A stretch of DNA of 64,000 nt from NCBI GenBank assembly GCA_020809705.1, contig CP085826.1, positions 2,728,001-2,792,000 on the forward strand, given 5' to 3'. The translations under genes and the position numbers were made by a program. Positions 51,912 through 63,994 of the stretch are shown here, piece by piece. This DNA is from Calonectria ilicicola (taxonomy: Eukaryota > Ascomycota > Sordariomycetes > Hypocreales > Nectriaceae). How positions within the stretch are numbered: the first letter of the stretch is position 1; each line of letters starts with the position of its first letter. The notes beneath the pieces were generated by a model. The model did no database searches. It had not been told where the DNA came from and saw only the letters and a list, made by a program, of their open reading frames with translations.

Positions 51912-54900
51912 ATGATGGCCTCGGGTTACGACAATGCGCCGCCCGCCGACCATGGCCATGGCGACCACTCCCCTCATGACTTCCCAGCCGACCTCGCCCC
52001 CCAAGCCCCCCCATCCGATCCCAACTGGCAGAACGGGAACCATGGACCACCCCCGGATGGCCTCTACCGTCTGAGGCCTACCGGCTCTGCGCCATCCACC
52101 CCGAACCCTCCCCCGGCTGGGTGGGATGAGGAGCAACCCCTTCGTAAAAGTGCTGAACGAAACAGATCCCGAGGTCGAACTGGCAGATCAGCCAGCGGCC
52201 AGCAGAGAATCTGCAACGCATGTGGCGAGTCTTTGACAGGCCAGTTTGTTCGAGCTCTTGATGGTACATTTCACCTCGACTGTTTCAAATGTCAAGTATG
52301 CCATCCACCACCCACCTTGATTTCAGGCGAGACGCTAATCCTCAACCCCCCCTTGATCTAGGACTGTGGCCAGATCGTGGCATCTAAATTCTTCCCCGCC
52401 GAAGACGAGAATGGCCGGGGACAATATCCCCTATGCGAGACAGACTACTTTCGCCGACTCGGTCTGTTGTGTTACCAGTGCGGAGGGGCGCTTCGAGGCT
52501 CCTACATCACCGCACTAGATCGCAAATATCACGTCGACCATTTTACCTGTTCGCTATGCTCAACAATTTTTGGCGCCCAGGACAGTTACTACGAACATGA
52601 CGGAAATGTCTACTGCCACTACCATTACTCCACACAGTTTGCCCAACGCTGCAACGGCTGCCAAACCGCAATCTTGAAGCAATTTGTCGAGATTTTCAGG
52701 AACGGTCAAAACCAGCACTGGCACCCTGAATGTTACATGATTCACAAGTTTTGGAATGTCCGCCTAGCACAACCGACTGACATCCCCCCGGCGTTGGCAG
52801 GATCGGATGATCCTGAAGGCAGAGATCTGATTCGAACAGAGGAGGAGCGCATGGAGGAGAAGGTCTTTCGGATATGGAGTGTTTTGTCGGCTTTTGAAGA
52901 GTCCTCTGCCGCTTGTATTTCCGACATGCTTCTGCACGTGAGCAACGGCGCCTACATTGACGGAGTCCTGGTAGCTAAGCGCTTCATCTGGCACGTCGAA
53001 ATGCTGTTCCAGTCTGCGGACCGGCTTGATGCTACCATGGTCCGAGTTAATGATAAAGGTACGAAATCTCTGACGGTGGTAATGTTTGGATGCGGTGCTG
53101 ACCAATCACTTTCAGGAATGTCATACGGAAGAGAAGCCAAGCTTCTCTGCAAGAAAATTGTTTCCTTCTTTTCCCTACTCTCAAAGACACAGGACACAGG
53201 AGCCCGCAAGCTGGGCGTGACACAAGAGCTTCTATCGCTCGTCACCGGCCTTGCCCATTACCTTAAGCTTCTTATTCGAATTTGTCTCCAAGGGGCTCTG
53301 CGCCTGGAGCGTGAGGCCAATGCCTCCGAAGGTCTATACCAATTCCTGGATGATTTGAACGACCTTGAAACCCTAAAGAACGACGATGGCCTGCTCCAGG
53401 TGACGGCCGGCGGCGCGCGACTCTCCGCAAACGACTCAGACCACTGTGCGCAGTGTAACAGGTCGGTAGAAGACGAGTGTGCTAAGAACTCGGATCTGAG
53501 GTGGCATCTGAATTGCGTTAAGTGCTCGCGATGTTCGCGAGAACTCGGCCGATCTTTGGATGAAGGTCGGTTCAACGCCTTTGATCGCAAGACCTATTGT
53601 GCAAACTGCGTTGGGATCAGTACGGAACCATCCATGTTATTTGAGCACGTGTCAAAACTGCAGCAATATGTGTTTCTCCTCCGAGTTGCCTTGGCTCGGC
53701 TTTTGGATATTCTAAGGAGCAATGGTGCTCTGCCCCCAGCTTCCGAAGATGCAAATGGCTTCAGTCCAATCGATGCACCTGGTGCGGCGGGCGATCCTAG
53801 GGCGCGTGGCGATTCCTACACAAGAAGCCGTGGCATTGAAGGCGACGGCATTGCAAATCGCAGGGAATCTTCTTATGAGAGCACCTTGAATGATGTGCGC
53901 AGACTTCGAAGTACTCGCCTCGATCGACATTTGTCATCCAGCGTCCGACAAGCACGCACATCGCGTGTAATGGATGCTGATGGGCGCGGGCCACGACCCG
54001 GTTCCGCCGGCGCTGATAACAGTCAGGGCCATGCTCACCAGGGCTCTACCGATCTCATGTTTGGGCAGAACGATGCTATTACTCTCGACGACATCCCTAG
54101 GATCGTTGCCGTCGAGCAATCCCGTGAACAGGCACAGCGTACTCCTCAACCCGATGCCCAACGAAGTATAGCCGGACTGGGACCTGGCCATCCCTCACAC
54201 CAAAGGTCCCGATCTACTGATCGAGACCAAGAATACCGTGGTATGGATGCTCTCCCTACGCGGATTGGTCGCAAGTTCTTCTCGGAACTTTCTGGCCTTG
54301 AGTATTTCAATGTTCGCCACCTGGCCGTCCTGACAATGCATCCAATGGTCGAGCAGGAGTTCACCTTGGACGAGCTACTCAGTTTTATCGAATCCCGAAA
54401 ACAAGCCACATTCTGGAAGAACCTTGGCAAAGCGTTCAAGAATGAGAAGAACAAGAACACGAAGAAGAAGGGCGTATTTGGCGTCCCCCTTGAGATAATC
54501 ATTGAACGAGATGGTGCAGATTCTACCGATGGTGTTGGACCTGGTACACTCCGTGTTCCCGCCGTGGTGGACGACATCGTATCCTCGATGCGAAAGATGG
54601 ACCTCTCAGTCGAAGGTGTGTTCCGAAAGAATGGCAATATCAAGAAGCAACAAAATCTCGTCGAAAAGATTAATGCCGAAGGATGTGACGTGGTCAACTT
54701 TATGGAACAACCTGTCATCCAACTCGCTGCCCTACTTAAACGATATCTAAGAGACCTTCCGGATCCCCTTATGACGGATAAACTGTATCGTCTATGGATC
54801 AGCGCAGCCAAGATCTCGGAGCACGAGAAGAGAAAACAGTGCCTGCACCTCGCGTGCTGTCTTTTGCCTAAAAGCCACCGTGATTGCCTTGAGATCTTGT

Positions 54901-55603
54901 TTAGCTTCCTCAAGTGGGCGGGTTCGTTTCATCAACTTGACGAAGAGGTTGGATCCAAAATGGACATCAGGAACCTTGCTACCGTCATTGCACCTAACGT
55001 TCTGGTCAACCCCAACAAGGCACCTGCCTTGGACAGTGAAGCCATTTTTGTAATTGATGCGGTCGAAATGCTCATCACACACATCGAGGAGATGTGCCAG
55101 GTACGCCAGATATACGTTTAACTCTCTAAATGTCAACTTAACTAATCATTCTACTCTAGGTTCCCGACGATATTCTTGGTCTTCTCAATGATCCATCCAT
55201 TTTCAGCAACAGTGGTGACCTCTCCACTAAGGATATCCTCAAGCGGTTCCAGGACCGTCGGGGTCAAATCTCAATCACGGACGTTAATGAAGCATACAAC
55301 CGCCCAGACAACTCTAGTCGCCCACCTGCTCGGCGAGTTGAAACTGATCCTGCTGTCTGGTCAGGAGAGGCAACGGTTCGCACGATCCAAGAGCCTCCCA
55401 TGGCTCATGTTCCAAACGGCCCTGGAACACCTCCCAACCGCTGGAAGGCACGGAACGACATGACTAGCCCAGGCCCTTACGGCGGCGGCCAATTCAACCA
55501 GTCAGATAGCCAACTCGATAACACCGATGCTCAACGACGAGAGTGGCGCAATTCCGGCTGGGGACGACAAGGTAGTGGGCTGGGCGTCTCTGGAAACTCA
55601 TGA
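51912..55603 (+). CDS. lrg1: LIM-domain RhoGAP (Lrg1 type)
   Basis: Four exons, 51912-52295, 52362-53058, 53116-55100 and 55160-55603, give 1169 residues. Lrg1 stimulates GTP hydrolysis by Rho1-type GTPases and in filamentous fungi controls polar tip growth and cell-wall signalling. After a disordered Pro-rich start come LIM zinc fingers: LIM1 from Cys101 (CNACGESL), LIM2 (CYQCGGALRG), a third Cys/His set (CNGCQTAILKQFVEIF) and a later LIM (CAQCNRSVEDEC). A long linker leads to a C-terminal RhoGAP domain with VEGVFRKNGN, where the likely arginine finger is Arg864, and LLKRYLRDLPDPLM. The second intron is 57 bp and free of stops. The upstream region is long and CT-rich. Confidence 0.93.
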
Positions 55604-57131
55604 AATCTTTTCAACGACACAACGCAATTTGTTGGGACAGTGCACCGTTTAATGGCTGAGCACCACTTGTTTCACTTTTCTCTTCCTTTTCCATTTCAGG
55701 AGGCATGATTCTGGAGTAGAGTCAAATGCATCGTCCACGGCGTTTATCTTCGCTTCTCCCTCAAACCTATGCCATCCACCCTGCGGTTTAGAACATAAGC
55801 AGTTGGCCAAACCCTCCCTTTTTGACGCAACGACATGACGGACCTGGATGTTTTCTTCTTCCTTTTTTCTTTATCTTTTTTTCGGACAATTTACCCCATG
55901 GTCTTGTTCTCTTCTACTTCCCTCGCCCTCTTCTCCACAACGCCCGACATGCGAACTGTTCGTTGCCTTTCGCCCTATTCTCTTCTATTTTTCTTCTTCT
56001 TCTTTTTCTTCCAGACGAGTTCCGACTGGGGGCTGGATTTCTGATGCCTTTCCATGACATTAAAATAAAAAACGGTCAAGGCCGGGTTGGTGGGGATGGT
56101 GTTTTTCTATACCTCAATTGGATGGAGTGGTGATTAGGAGAGGCGGAAGGGGGTGGTGTTGAGGTTTTTAATTTTCGCCGGAGAGCTTTAGGGCAGTTTA
56201 CACTTATAGGGGCTGGCGATGTGGAAGAGGCGCACCCGATGTGCTTTATGACCACACTTTGTTTTCTTGTCCGCTTCTTCTTTTCATCGCGGGTGCAGCA
56301 ACATCAGGTAGTGGTTTGATGGGGCAGATGTGCGGAACTTTCATGTTGGTTTTAGGGATGGAAGGGTTCTTGGTCAGGGATGGAACGAGTGAGGTCTGAG
56401 TAGGGACAATAGATTCTGTTCCGATTGGACAGGTTTAAAATCCATATACGCGTATTGCTGTGAAAGTGAGCTGCATGCTCCCATTTTGGACCCTTGTATA
56501 TGTGCTGTTGGGATGCTGTATGTCGATCTATAATAAAGTTCAGGGAGAAGGAGGGGTTAACGGCCAAGATACAATACACCCCTTGAAAGATTGTCTCCCT
56601 GTGGCTTTCGTACCTTTAGCAGCATGGATTTGAATAAATAAATATCAATGAACTATTATATATAAATTACTTATTTACTACTTTTTTTTTATAACGTTTA
56701 TTCATTTATAATTTGACTGGAAGATGGTGGGAAAAGGCAGAGGAGGTACAATCGTTCAGAGATTGTACTGCAGATAGCATCTTTGCTCGGACTAATCATG
56801 AACGGAAATGGAGGTAAAATCAGACACTGGCAAGGTCTAAACAAGGGCACTTTTGAAAAAATTGGTTCAATGAAATTGGTTATTCATTCGTCCCTCCGCT
56901 ATTCGTTTAGGAAAAAGTATACCGTTCCTTGTCGAGTATTAAAAGGCACCCGAAGTGCAAATTATAAAGTTCCTATATATACCCACAACAAAGAAGTGTT
57001 GTTTTTTTCTCTTTTCCTTTTTTCGCCCCTTGTTTATAGCATTGCTTAAGTGTGTGTGTGTGTGTGTGTGCAAGTGTGTAATCAATGGCTGCTTTGAATC
57101 GTTTCCTTATTTTTCCCCCACCCCTGTGCCC
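55604..57131. other. Intergenic, convergent 3' flanks of lrg1 and erg26
   Basis: 1.5 kb with no supported gene. It has long pyrimidine-rich tracts at 55850-56020 and AT-rich stretches near 56630-56720. A dinucleotide repeat lies at 57051-57070. Confidence 0.5.
57051..57070 (+). repeat. (TG)10 microsatellite
   Basis: Ten perfect TG units in the 3' flank of erg26, likely length-variable between strains. Confidence 0.85.
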
Positions 57132-58244
57132 TCACGCCTTGATGGCAGCGGCGGCCTTCTTCTCCTCTTCGAGGAAGTGCTTGACACCGCGCTCGATTCC
57201 CTCCTGCTGGGTCCATAGCGGCTTGTAGCGCAGAACCCGCTTGGCCTTTGAGATGTTGTAGTAACGGTTCATGGAGCTGTAGATGATTCCCTTGCGGGTG
57301 AGGGTGGGCTTCTTGCCGAGGAGGTGGGCAAAGGTCTCGCTGATGTAGCCAAAAGTGATGCCGAGCTCACGGTTGAGGGTCCAGACCTTTTCGGTTCCAG
57401 CCTCGTTGCCGGCGGCGCGCCAGACGGCACGGGCAAAGTCCCAAAAGTAGACGGGGGAGTCGTTGGTGATGATGAAGGCCTCGCCGTCAACACGTTCGTG
57501 GTCCAGGGGCATCGTGTTGGAAGCGGCCGTGGCGAGCAGTAGCTGGGCAGCAAGGAGGTGGGCGTGAGCAATGTTGCCAACGTAGGTAAAGTCGAAGATG
57601 TTCTCGTTGTTGCCGACCTGGACGTTGGACTTGCCACCGCGGTAGGCCCCCAGAAGACCGGGGAGCAGCTGAGCATCACCCTCGCCGAAGATGCCAGCGG
57701 GGCGGATGGAGCAAGTGAGGATCTTGGAGGGCTCCGCACGGTTGGCCTTGAGGATAAGCTCCTCAGCAGCGGCCTTGGTCTCGGAGTAGTATTCGGTCTG
57801 CTGCGCACCCCGGATCAGAGGCCAGCGCTCGTCGGCATTGAGCAGGTCGGAGACGTTGTCGCTCATGACACTGGCGGAGCTGGTGTAGACGAGGGCCTTG
57901 ACGGCGGCGCCCTGGCAGGCCTCGATGACGGACTGGGTGCCATCAATGTTGACGCGCTTGAAGAGATCGTGGGCAATCTTGGAGTCGTTGGCGACGGGGG
58001 AGGCGGTGTGGATGACGACGTCGGGCTTGGTCTGCTTGAAGACGGCGAGGAGCTTCTCGGTGTCGGTGATGTCGCACTCGTGGTACTCGGCGCTGGGGTT
58101 GCGGTTCCGCTGGCAACGCAGGTCGACGCCCACGACGGCGGTTGTGGTCCACGAGTCGACCAGCTGGTTGACAATGTGGTGGCCCAGGAAGCCGTTGCTG
58201 CCAATGACGAGGGCTCTGCCGAGGGAACCCCTTGATTCGGACAT
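57132..58244 (-). CDS. erg26: Sterol-4-alpha-carboxylate 3-dehydrogenase (C-3 sterol dehydrogenase)
   Basis: A single exon of 370 residues. Erg26 oxidatively decarboxylates 4-alpha-carboxysterols in the C-4 demethylation step of ergosterol synthesis at the ER. The extended SDR fold is clear: the NAD-binding GxxGxxG as GSNGFLG at residues 15-21, DVVIHTAS, and the catalytic pair YSETK with upstream TSS (VYTSSASV). Further conserved parts are RPAGIFGEGD and FTYVGNIAHAHLLAA, and the C-terminus has SKAKRVLRYKPLW. There are no introns. Codon use is strongly C/G-ending, fitting high expression. It diverges from the next gene over 891 bp. Confidence 0.93.
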   Translation of the reverse strand: MSESRGSLGRALVIGSNGFLGHHIVNQLVDSWTTTAVVGVDLRCQRNRNPSAEYHECDITDTEKLLAVFKQTKPDVVIHTASPVANDSKIAHDLFKRVNIDGTQSVIEACQGAAVKALVYTSSASVMSDNVSDLLNADERWPLIRGAQQTEYYSETKAAAEELILKANRAEPSKILTCSIRPAGIFGEGDAQLLPGLLGAYRGGKSNVQVGNNENIFDFTYVGNIAHAHLLAAQLLLATAASNTMPLDHERVDGEAFIITNDSPVYFWDFARAVWRAAGNEAGTEKVWTLNRELGITFGYISETFAHLLGKKPTLTRKGIIYSSMNRYYNISKAKRVLRYKPLWTQQEGIERGVKHFLEEEKKAAAAIKA

Positions 58245-59135
58245 TTTTGTGGGCGATGTGATGGGGATTAGGGGAGGATGTGTAGAGCAATTGAGGAAGA
58301 GAGGGCGGTAGCAAGAGAGGTCAAGTAAAGGGATGGGTCGATTGTCGTTGTCGTCGTCGTCCGTCGGCGCAACCCGTTCAATTGGGGAAAGCTGTTAGCT
58401 AAAGTTACTTACTGCGTACGTCGTTGTCGACAGTGGGTCCTTCAAGGTGGTTGAGTCCCCCCTCTGCTGCACCTTATTAGCCAGAGTATTAATTTCTGCC
58501 GTGGCTAGTGCTGTAGGTTCCACCTTGGCGAATAGCCCCCTGGCAGAGCCCTGTACTGTAGACAGAGTCTGGAGCTCTGGCAGCTCAGTTACCCACCAGA
58601 ATTCCCTATACTCTGCCTGTGCCTTGGTGGCGTTGCATTTGCCCTGGCGGCTGCATTCTCTGCACTCTGGGTTTGTTCGGGTCGGCCAATTGCTGGCAAG
58701 GCGTGAGTTTAGGTAAGACCTAGTTACCCACCAGCGTCCACCCGGGTTGGGAGAGCGTGAATCACCTCGGAAGCGGCAGGCATCCTTTCGCTGACCGAGA
58801 TCACGAGACGTCAAGTCTCTCCCTCGCCATCTTCTTTTTTTTTCCTCCTCGCCCGGGCTCGTTGTCGCCGTCTTAGCCTCTGTTGGCGCTAAATCACTTG
58901 GTCCTCACTCAGCTGCCTATTTGGTTAGTTCCTCTTTGTCGGGCGCTTACTTGCAGGTTGAGGTGCTTTCACTCCATCCGTCTCTCCTCACTTATATATA
59001 CACATATACACACCAACGAGAGTGATTTCTTTGTTTCTCTCAACCTAATATTGCTCAAGTTCCCTTTCACCTTTCCTTATCCCTCCTACATCGTCATGCT
59101 TCTATCCTATTATATACTTGATCGCTGCCCTCGAA
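58245..59135. promoter_or_regulatory. Divergent promoter of erg26 and the 471-aa unknown
   Basis: 891 bp with no supported gene. A 139-codon minus-strand frame at 58395-58814 has no recognisable feature. CT-rich and TATA-like TATATATACACATATA sequence occurs near 58993-59010 on the plus side. Confidence 0.5.
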
Positions 59136-60551
59136 ATGGCTTCCCTCACCCCTTCCTCTGATGCTGAGATTCTCGTTCATGTCACGGCGCCGAGCCGGGC
59201 CGCTGACGATGCCGTCTACCGCCAGCTTGCTCAAGCATATCTTGAATTTGAGCCACAGTCGCGGACCAAGATTATTCTTGAGGAGCCACAAGCGGATGTG
59301 TCCAGGCAAAAGCCTGATAGTGCGCTAGCACATCCAACCGCGCCGGCAGCAATTGAAGCAGCTTCTCTGTCATTTGCGCAATCTTTTGAAATCAACTCTC
59401 AAAACATAAGTTTCAGCGGTGTTGTGGATAACCGCTCATCTCCTCGCCTACGCCATACACCCATCGCCCAGTATGACGCGGTCACGCCGTCCCAAGAGGA
59501 CTATCTCACATCCCAAGATTCATGGTGTGCGCCCCCCAGCCAAATCAGCGACTCGTACCCAATGCCAGACCAGGGTGTGTTTAATACATCGCCCACCCGG
59601 GTTTTGAGACGGTATATAGGCAATTCGTCATCTCGAAATGCGCCGTCAATATCTTCTTCCCCTCCTCGTCCACCACTGAAGAAATCGATCCCGTCGACAC
59701 AGTCAACTCGTATAGATGTTCCATCATCGTTGCCCGATCCAGAAGATGAACCAGAGTCTCCAGGGATAGCGGCTTTAGGGCATTTAAAGGTTAACCAAAC
59801 CATCCCAGTTACACCTTATTTGCCAAAGACAACGAGAGCACCCCAGTCAAGTATTGACTCGGCTGTGCTGGCAGTGGATGAGTCCATTCTCGACGTTACT
59901 CATATTTCCAGCAGTGCACCGACGAATCAAGCACCTACTCCATCGCATCGCGCCGAGTCGGCACCACCCCCCAACGAGAGGCACAGCGTTGCTCATTTGC
60001 AACATGCCGACCTGGTTCGCAGTGCGAGTGATACAGGCCCCATTCAGTCATCTATGGGGTCCATTTCTGAAGAAATCAGCCATAGTCTTGAGATTCGACC
60101 GCCCTCACCTCCAGTTGGGGTTATCAATGTCGACCCCGACGACCTGATTTCGGAAAAGATGGCCAAATTAGCTCAGGATCTATCATCACGTTACCACCCC
60201 GAGTTCAGGAGAGAGGTTGATCCCTTTGAGCGTGGTTACTGGCTGCTTGACTGCACTTCCTGGAGCCCAGAAGATCGCGTCACTGCCTGGGTCTTTCTAA
60301 ACAACTATATCCGTAACGGCGTGGCTGGTTGGGGAACATGGTGTCGGCGTGACGATGGCCACCAATGGATACGCCTGTACTGCTGGGGCCATGTTGCCAA
60401 GCACATGTATCTTCTCTTATATCTCGCCAGCAAGAGACGTCTGAAGACCACGGGCGCTACTTGGTACGGAGCAGATGGCGAAGTTGTCTTGGAAATTCTT
60501 CCTTACGATAAGCAACGAGGATCATTACATTCTTCAATGCACGATGTATAA
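59136..60551 (+). CDS. Conserved fungal protein with Trp-rich C-terminal domain, function unknown
   Basis: A single exon of 471 residues from the ATG at 59136. The N-terminus has a short ordered segment (AEILVHVTAPSRAADDAVYRQLAQAYLEFEP). A long disordered Ser/Pro-rich middle follows (about 60-340, with many SP/TP sites). The last 120 residues form a compact domain with FERGYWLLDCTSWSPEDRVTAWVFLNNYI, AGWGTWCRRDD and YCWGHVAKHMYLLLYLAS. The domain is too ordered to be chance. I do not recognise a named family. SP/TP richness suggests kinase regulation. The gene diverges from erg26. Confidence 0.82.
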   Translation: MASLTPSSDAEILVHVTAPSRAADDAVYRQLAQAYLEFEPQSRTKIILEEPQADVSRQKPDSALAHPTAPAAIEAASLSFAQSFEINSQNISFSGVVDNRSSPRLRHTPIAQYDAVTPSQEDYLTSQDSWCAPPSQISDSYPMPDQGVFNTSPTRVLRRYIGNSSSRNAPSISSSPPRPPLKKSIPSTQSTRIDVPSSLPDPEDEPESPGIAALGHLKVNQTIPVTPYLPKTTRAPQSSIDSAVLAVDESILDVTHISSSAPTNQAPTPSHRAESAPPPNERHSVAHLQHADLVRSASDTGPIQSSMGSISEEISHSLEIRPPSPPVGVINVDPDDLISEKMAKLAQDLSSRYHPEFRREVDPFERGYWLLDCTSWSPEDRVTAWVFLNNYIRNGVAGWGTWCRRDDGHQWIRLYCWGHVAKHMYLLLYLASKRRLKTTGATWYGADGEVVLEILPYDKQRGSLHSSMHDV

Positions 60552-61178
60552 CGAGAGCGGTTCGGAATAGCATTGGTTGGCGAAAGTATAGCCTCGTTGG
60601 AAGCTCTGGCGTTTTGTTGTTTGGATGCAGGAAAGCAAGGCGTTGAGTGATTTGATCATTGATTGCGTGGGCTGACTATACAGATACGATCTAACAATAT
60701 CAAAGTTGACGACACAATATATATACACATTAGCGTTAGCCTGACGACAATGAAGAGCCCAAGGCGCTTCTATGGCAATCATGTCTATTTTTGCATTCGG
60801 AGTTTTTCCCCCCAATATATATACATGCTTCTTAGCACATATTGATGCACTTTTCGCTACTCGCAAATCCACTGGTGGCAATTAAAAATAGCACAAACTA
60901 GCATTGTTTAATTGACGTTGTGACCATAAACCCAGTTTACATAGATACTACCTACCGAGTGGCAAAGGGGATTTTCATTTCCGAAACTCATCGTACACCC
61001 ACCACTACAAAACACCGCCCGCAAAATAAATACACCACCAACCCATAACGTTAATCGCATCGAATCCCTGCATTCCAGACCCAGGGATAACAGTTACGAC
61101 TCTTCATTGAACCGAGAGAGCATATACTTTACTTCCATATACATTTCCATTTCAGTTACTGACGGGTCCTATTAACTT
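60552..61178. other. Intergenic, convergent 3' flanks
   Basis: 627 bp, AT-rich, with ATATATATAC tracts near 60717-60730 and 60816-60829. No gene is seen. Confidence 0.5.
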
Positions 61179-62268
61179 TTATTCGGCCTTGGCCTTGCGT
61201 CTGGCTTCGGCTCTAGCCTCCTTTTGAGCTTCAGCTTTTGCTTGGGCCGCAGCGTCTTCTTCAGCCTTAACCTTAATCTGAAGTTCTTTAGCCTTGGCCT
61301 TAATCTTGTCCAGCCTAGCCGAGTAGTCCCCGGCATCCGAGCCAAGCTTCTGCTCGTAGCTGCGTTTCTCAGCCTCATCAAGCTTCTTCCATTCGGCACT
61401 CAGAGCCTTCATGGTCTCGCCAAGAGTCCGGTCAGAGCCCATCTCACCATAGCGAGCCTTGACAAAGGCGCTATAAGGGCTGCCAGGAGCCCTGGGCAGA
61501 CGATCGTCGCGGATCGTGCGGATAGTCTTTCCTGTCTTGCGCGCAAGGCGACGGCGAGCCTTGTTGGCGAGATAGATGCGCTCAACGGGGTGGGAAAGAA
61601 CCCAGTCCTTGTAGTTGGACTCGTTTGTCGCGCGGTTGGACGTTGCAGTCTTCTCAAGAGGCTATCGATCCGGTGTTAGTGTGCTGTCTTACTACTCTAT
61701 GATACAGAAGGGGGGGGGAGAAAAGAAAAGAAAAGGAAGTGGGTTGTTTTCTTACCTCGCGCTCATAAGAGTAGAGGTTCTTGAACTTTTCAGACAGTTC
61801 CTTCATCCTGGTGGGAAGATCCTGTTCGCCGGACTTCATATTTTGGCTGATAAAGACAGTCCAACTAGACTCGGGCAGGGCCGTAATCTTGGTGAGTAGA
61901 GCCCATTTCTTCAATTCACGTATCTCAATCTTCTCCTTCTCCTCTGGTGTGATAACCTTCTTTGCCTTTTTGGCGGGAGCAGCCTTGGGCTTATCTTCGG
62001 TTTTTGCCTTGGCTTTGGCCTTGGTCTTGGTCGTGGTGGTCGTCTTCTTAGCGGTACTCTTAGTGGTGGTGGACTTCTTGGAGGAAGCCTTGGGGGTGGG
62101 CTTGGAAGCTGGTAGACGGTCCCATGCTGAGATTGTGAAGGCGCGAACAGTGGTGGCGGAGGGGGCCAAGGCCGGGGCGTGGTGCGAGGTCAATTGAGAG
62201 AGACGGGTGGAAGTGATAGAGGTGGTGGTGATGCGGCGAGCAGCGGCCCGGCCAATGGAAGTCAACAT
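61179..62268 (-). CDS. Mitochondrial HMG-box protein (Abf2/mtHMG type)
   Basis: Two exons on the minus strand, 62268-61756 and 61661-61179, give 331 residues. The N-terminus (MLTSIGRAAARRITTTSITS) is a typical mitochondrial presequence, Arg/Ser/Thr-rich without acids. A very basic Lys/Thr/Ala linker follows (about 60-115). Then come a diverged first HMG-like box (about 130-200, SWTVFISQNMK..LSEKFKNL) and a clear second HMG box (about 225-285, GSPYSAFVKARYGEM..MKALSAEWKKLDEAEKRSYEQ). The tail is an Ala/Lys/Glu helix. Such proteins package and maintain mitochondrial DNA. It diverges from pre4. A nuclear HMG protein is less likely given the presequence. Confidence 0.88.
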
Positions 62269-63063
62269 ATTGATGTGCTAAACTGAAAAGTGGGAAAGAG
62301 TTGTCGGCCGATTGAATGCGACGGCGCCGAGACGGAAGTGCAGGGAATGAAAGAAGGAATAAGTCGGGGCGCAAGTCGGGGTGGAGGGGTTTAGCGAGCA
62401 GCTTAACGTCGCGTGCCGTCAAAAGTTGGGAAAATGGTCTGGTCACGGCGTCGAAACTGGTGTTGACGACCACGGCCCACAATACTGCTCCTCCCTTGGT
62501 TTTATCATTGCTGGGTGCCAGTGCTGGGAGCCAATGGCGGGGAGCCCTGCCAGTTGCAGATGGAAGGTATGCTCGAGCGTTGCTTTCGCTTTCGAGAGCT
62601 GAAAGGTACTTGGTACCTGGCCTTATACTGGGTTTATCAGCAAATATTCTAGTATACTATACTTTTTTGTAAGCTAAGACCAGCTTCCACAGCTTCACAC
62701 AGAAGCCTCAGGCCAATCACCACAGTGATGTCAGCTTATGTAACCGCCCTCCACGTACCAGGCCTCTGTTCAGTGGGAGTGCCAACGCTGGGTAGGCTGC
62801 CGTGGGCCGCGACATTGAGTAGGAGGCTCCCAGCGGCCAAGCTCCCCCATCCCCAACTCCATCTGCAACTCACATCAACCACCTTCAATCGACTCCTCTG
62901 CCGACGTCTCCACTTGCAACTGCGAACCTTTGAACTGTTTAGCTCAGTCTTGGTTCTGATCTCTCGGTTCGACACCTTTCACCCGAACCTCGCCGCGCAT
63001 TCGCCGTTGCGACAGCTCTCTTCCCATCCGTCACCTCGACCACCTCCACATACACCATAAATC
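62269..63063. promoter_or_regulatory. Divergent promoter of the mtHMG gene and pre4
   Basis: 795 bp with no supported gene. A CCAAT motif occurs at 62713-62717 and another at 62530-62534. I do not see the yeast proteasome element GGTGGCAAA here. Confidence 0.5.
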
Positions 63064-63994
63064 ATGGATCACCGTCCGCAAGCTTGGGGTCGTGTACGTC
63101 TGCTCCCTGGCACTCTCTTTTGCATTTATATATCAATATTGAGACTAACAACTGCTTCCTGTCCATAAACAGCCCAGAGATGATGTTTACGGTGCCTACG
63201 ATGCCACTTTCATGCAAGACAACGGTCCCAAGCAAAACACCCAGCAGCCCATCGTGACTGGTACCTCCGTCATCGGTATCAAATTCAAGGATGGTGTCGT
63301 CATTGCCGCCGATAATCTGGGTGCGTAGATGATCCTACAATATGCTCGCCACCCGAACTCAGCATAGCTAACCCTACGCCATGCAGCTTCCTACGGCTCC
63401 CTCGCCCGCTTCACCGACGTCAAGCGTCTGCGTACCTTCGCTGACTCGTCCGTCCTTGGCTTCAGCGGTGACATCTCTGATATGCAGTACCTCAACCGCC
63501 ACCTAACCGACCTCACCCTGAACGAGGCTTACACCTCTCCCGATGAGCCCCGCCTCAACGCCGCCAACTTGCACCGCTACCTCTCCAAGCTGCTCTACAA
63601 CCGCCGCTCCAAATTCGACCCTCTCTGGAACCACATCCTCGTCGCTGGCCTTGACGACAACGATGCCCCCTTCCTTGCCGCTGCCGACCTCCTTGGTAGC
63701 ACCTACAGTGCCCCTTCTCTCGCTACTGGCTTCGGTTCCATGCTTGCCCAGCCCATCCTGCGCAAGTACGTCCCTGATGAGGAGTCTGCTCGCAACCTCA
63801 CCAAGGAGGATGCCATCAAGGTTATCAAGGAGTGTATGAAGGTCCTCTACTACCGTGACGCCCGCAGCTTGGATTCATACTCCATCGCCGTCGTCACCAA
63901 GGATGGCGTCGACCTCAAGGAGGACCAGCAGCTCGAGGCCCAAAGCTGGGCCTTTGCCGACAGGATCAAGGGATATGGAACTCAAACCGTCTAA
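63064..63994 (+). CDS. pre4: 20S proteasome beta7 subunit (Pre4 type)
   Basis: Three exons, 63064-63093, 63173-63320 and 63387-63994, give 261 residues. The subunit is a non-catalytic beta ring member. The propeptide is followed by [20 protein letters not shown], where the mature chain should begin at Thr33. Then come [29 protein letters not shown] and the long C-terminal extension that in yeast clasps beta1 (ending IKGYGTQTV). Length matches the family. The stop is only six bases from the window end, so its 3' end lies outside. Confidence 0.95.

Noticed and set aside
51451..51915. 154-codon frame just upstream of lrg1
   Set aside because: Pro/Ser/Leu-rich product of a CT-rich leader, running into the lrg1 start in another frame.
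54146..54913. 255-codon frame antisense to the lrg1 GAP domain
   Set aside because: Overlaps the clearly conserved RhoGAP coding strand; Ser/Arg-rich, no recognisable features.
57558..58235. 225-codon open frame antisense to erg26
   Set aside because: Product is Gly/Val/Asp-rich low complexity caused by the strong codon bias of erg26.
58395..58814. 139-codon minus-strand frame upstream of erg26
   Set aside because: No domain, unusual composition and it lies in the divergent promoter region.
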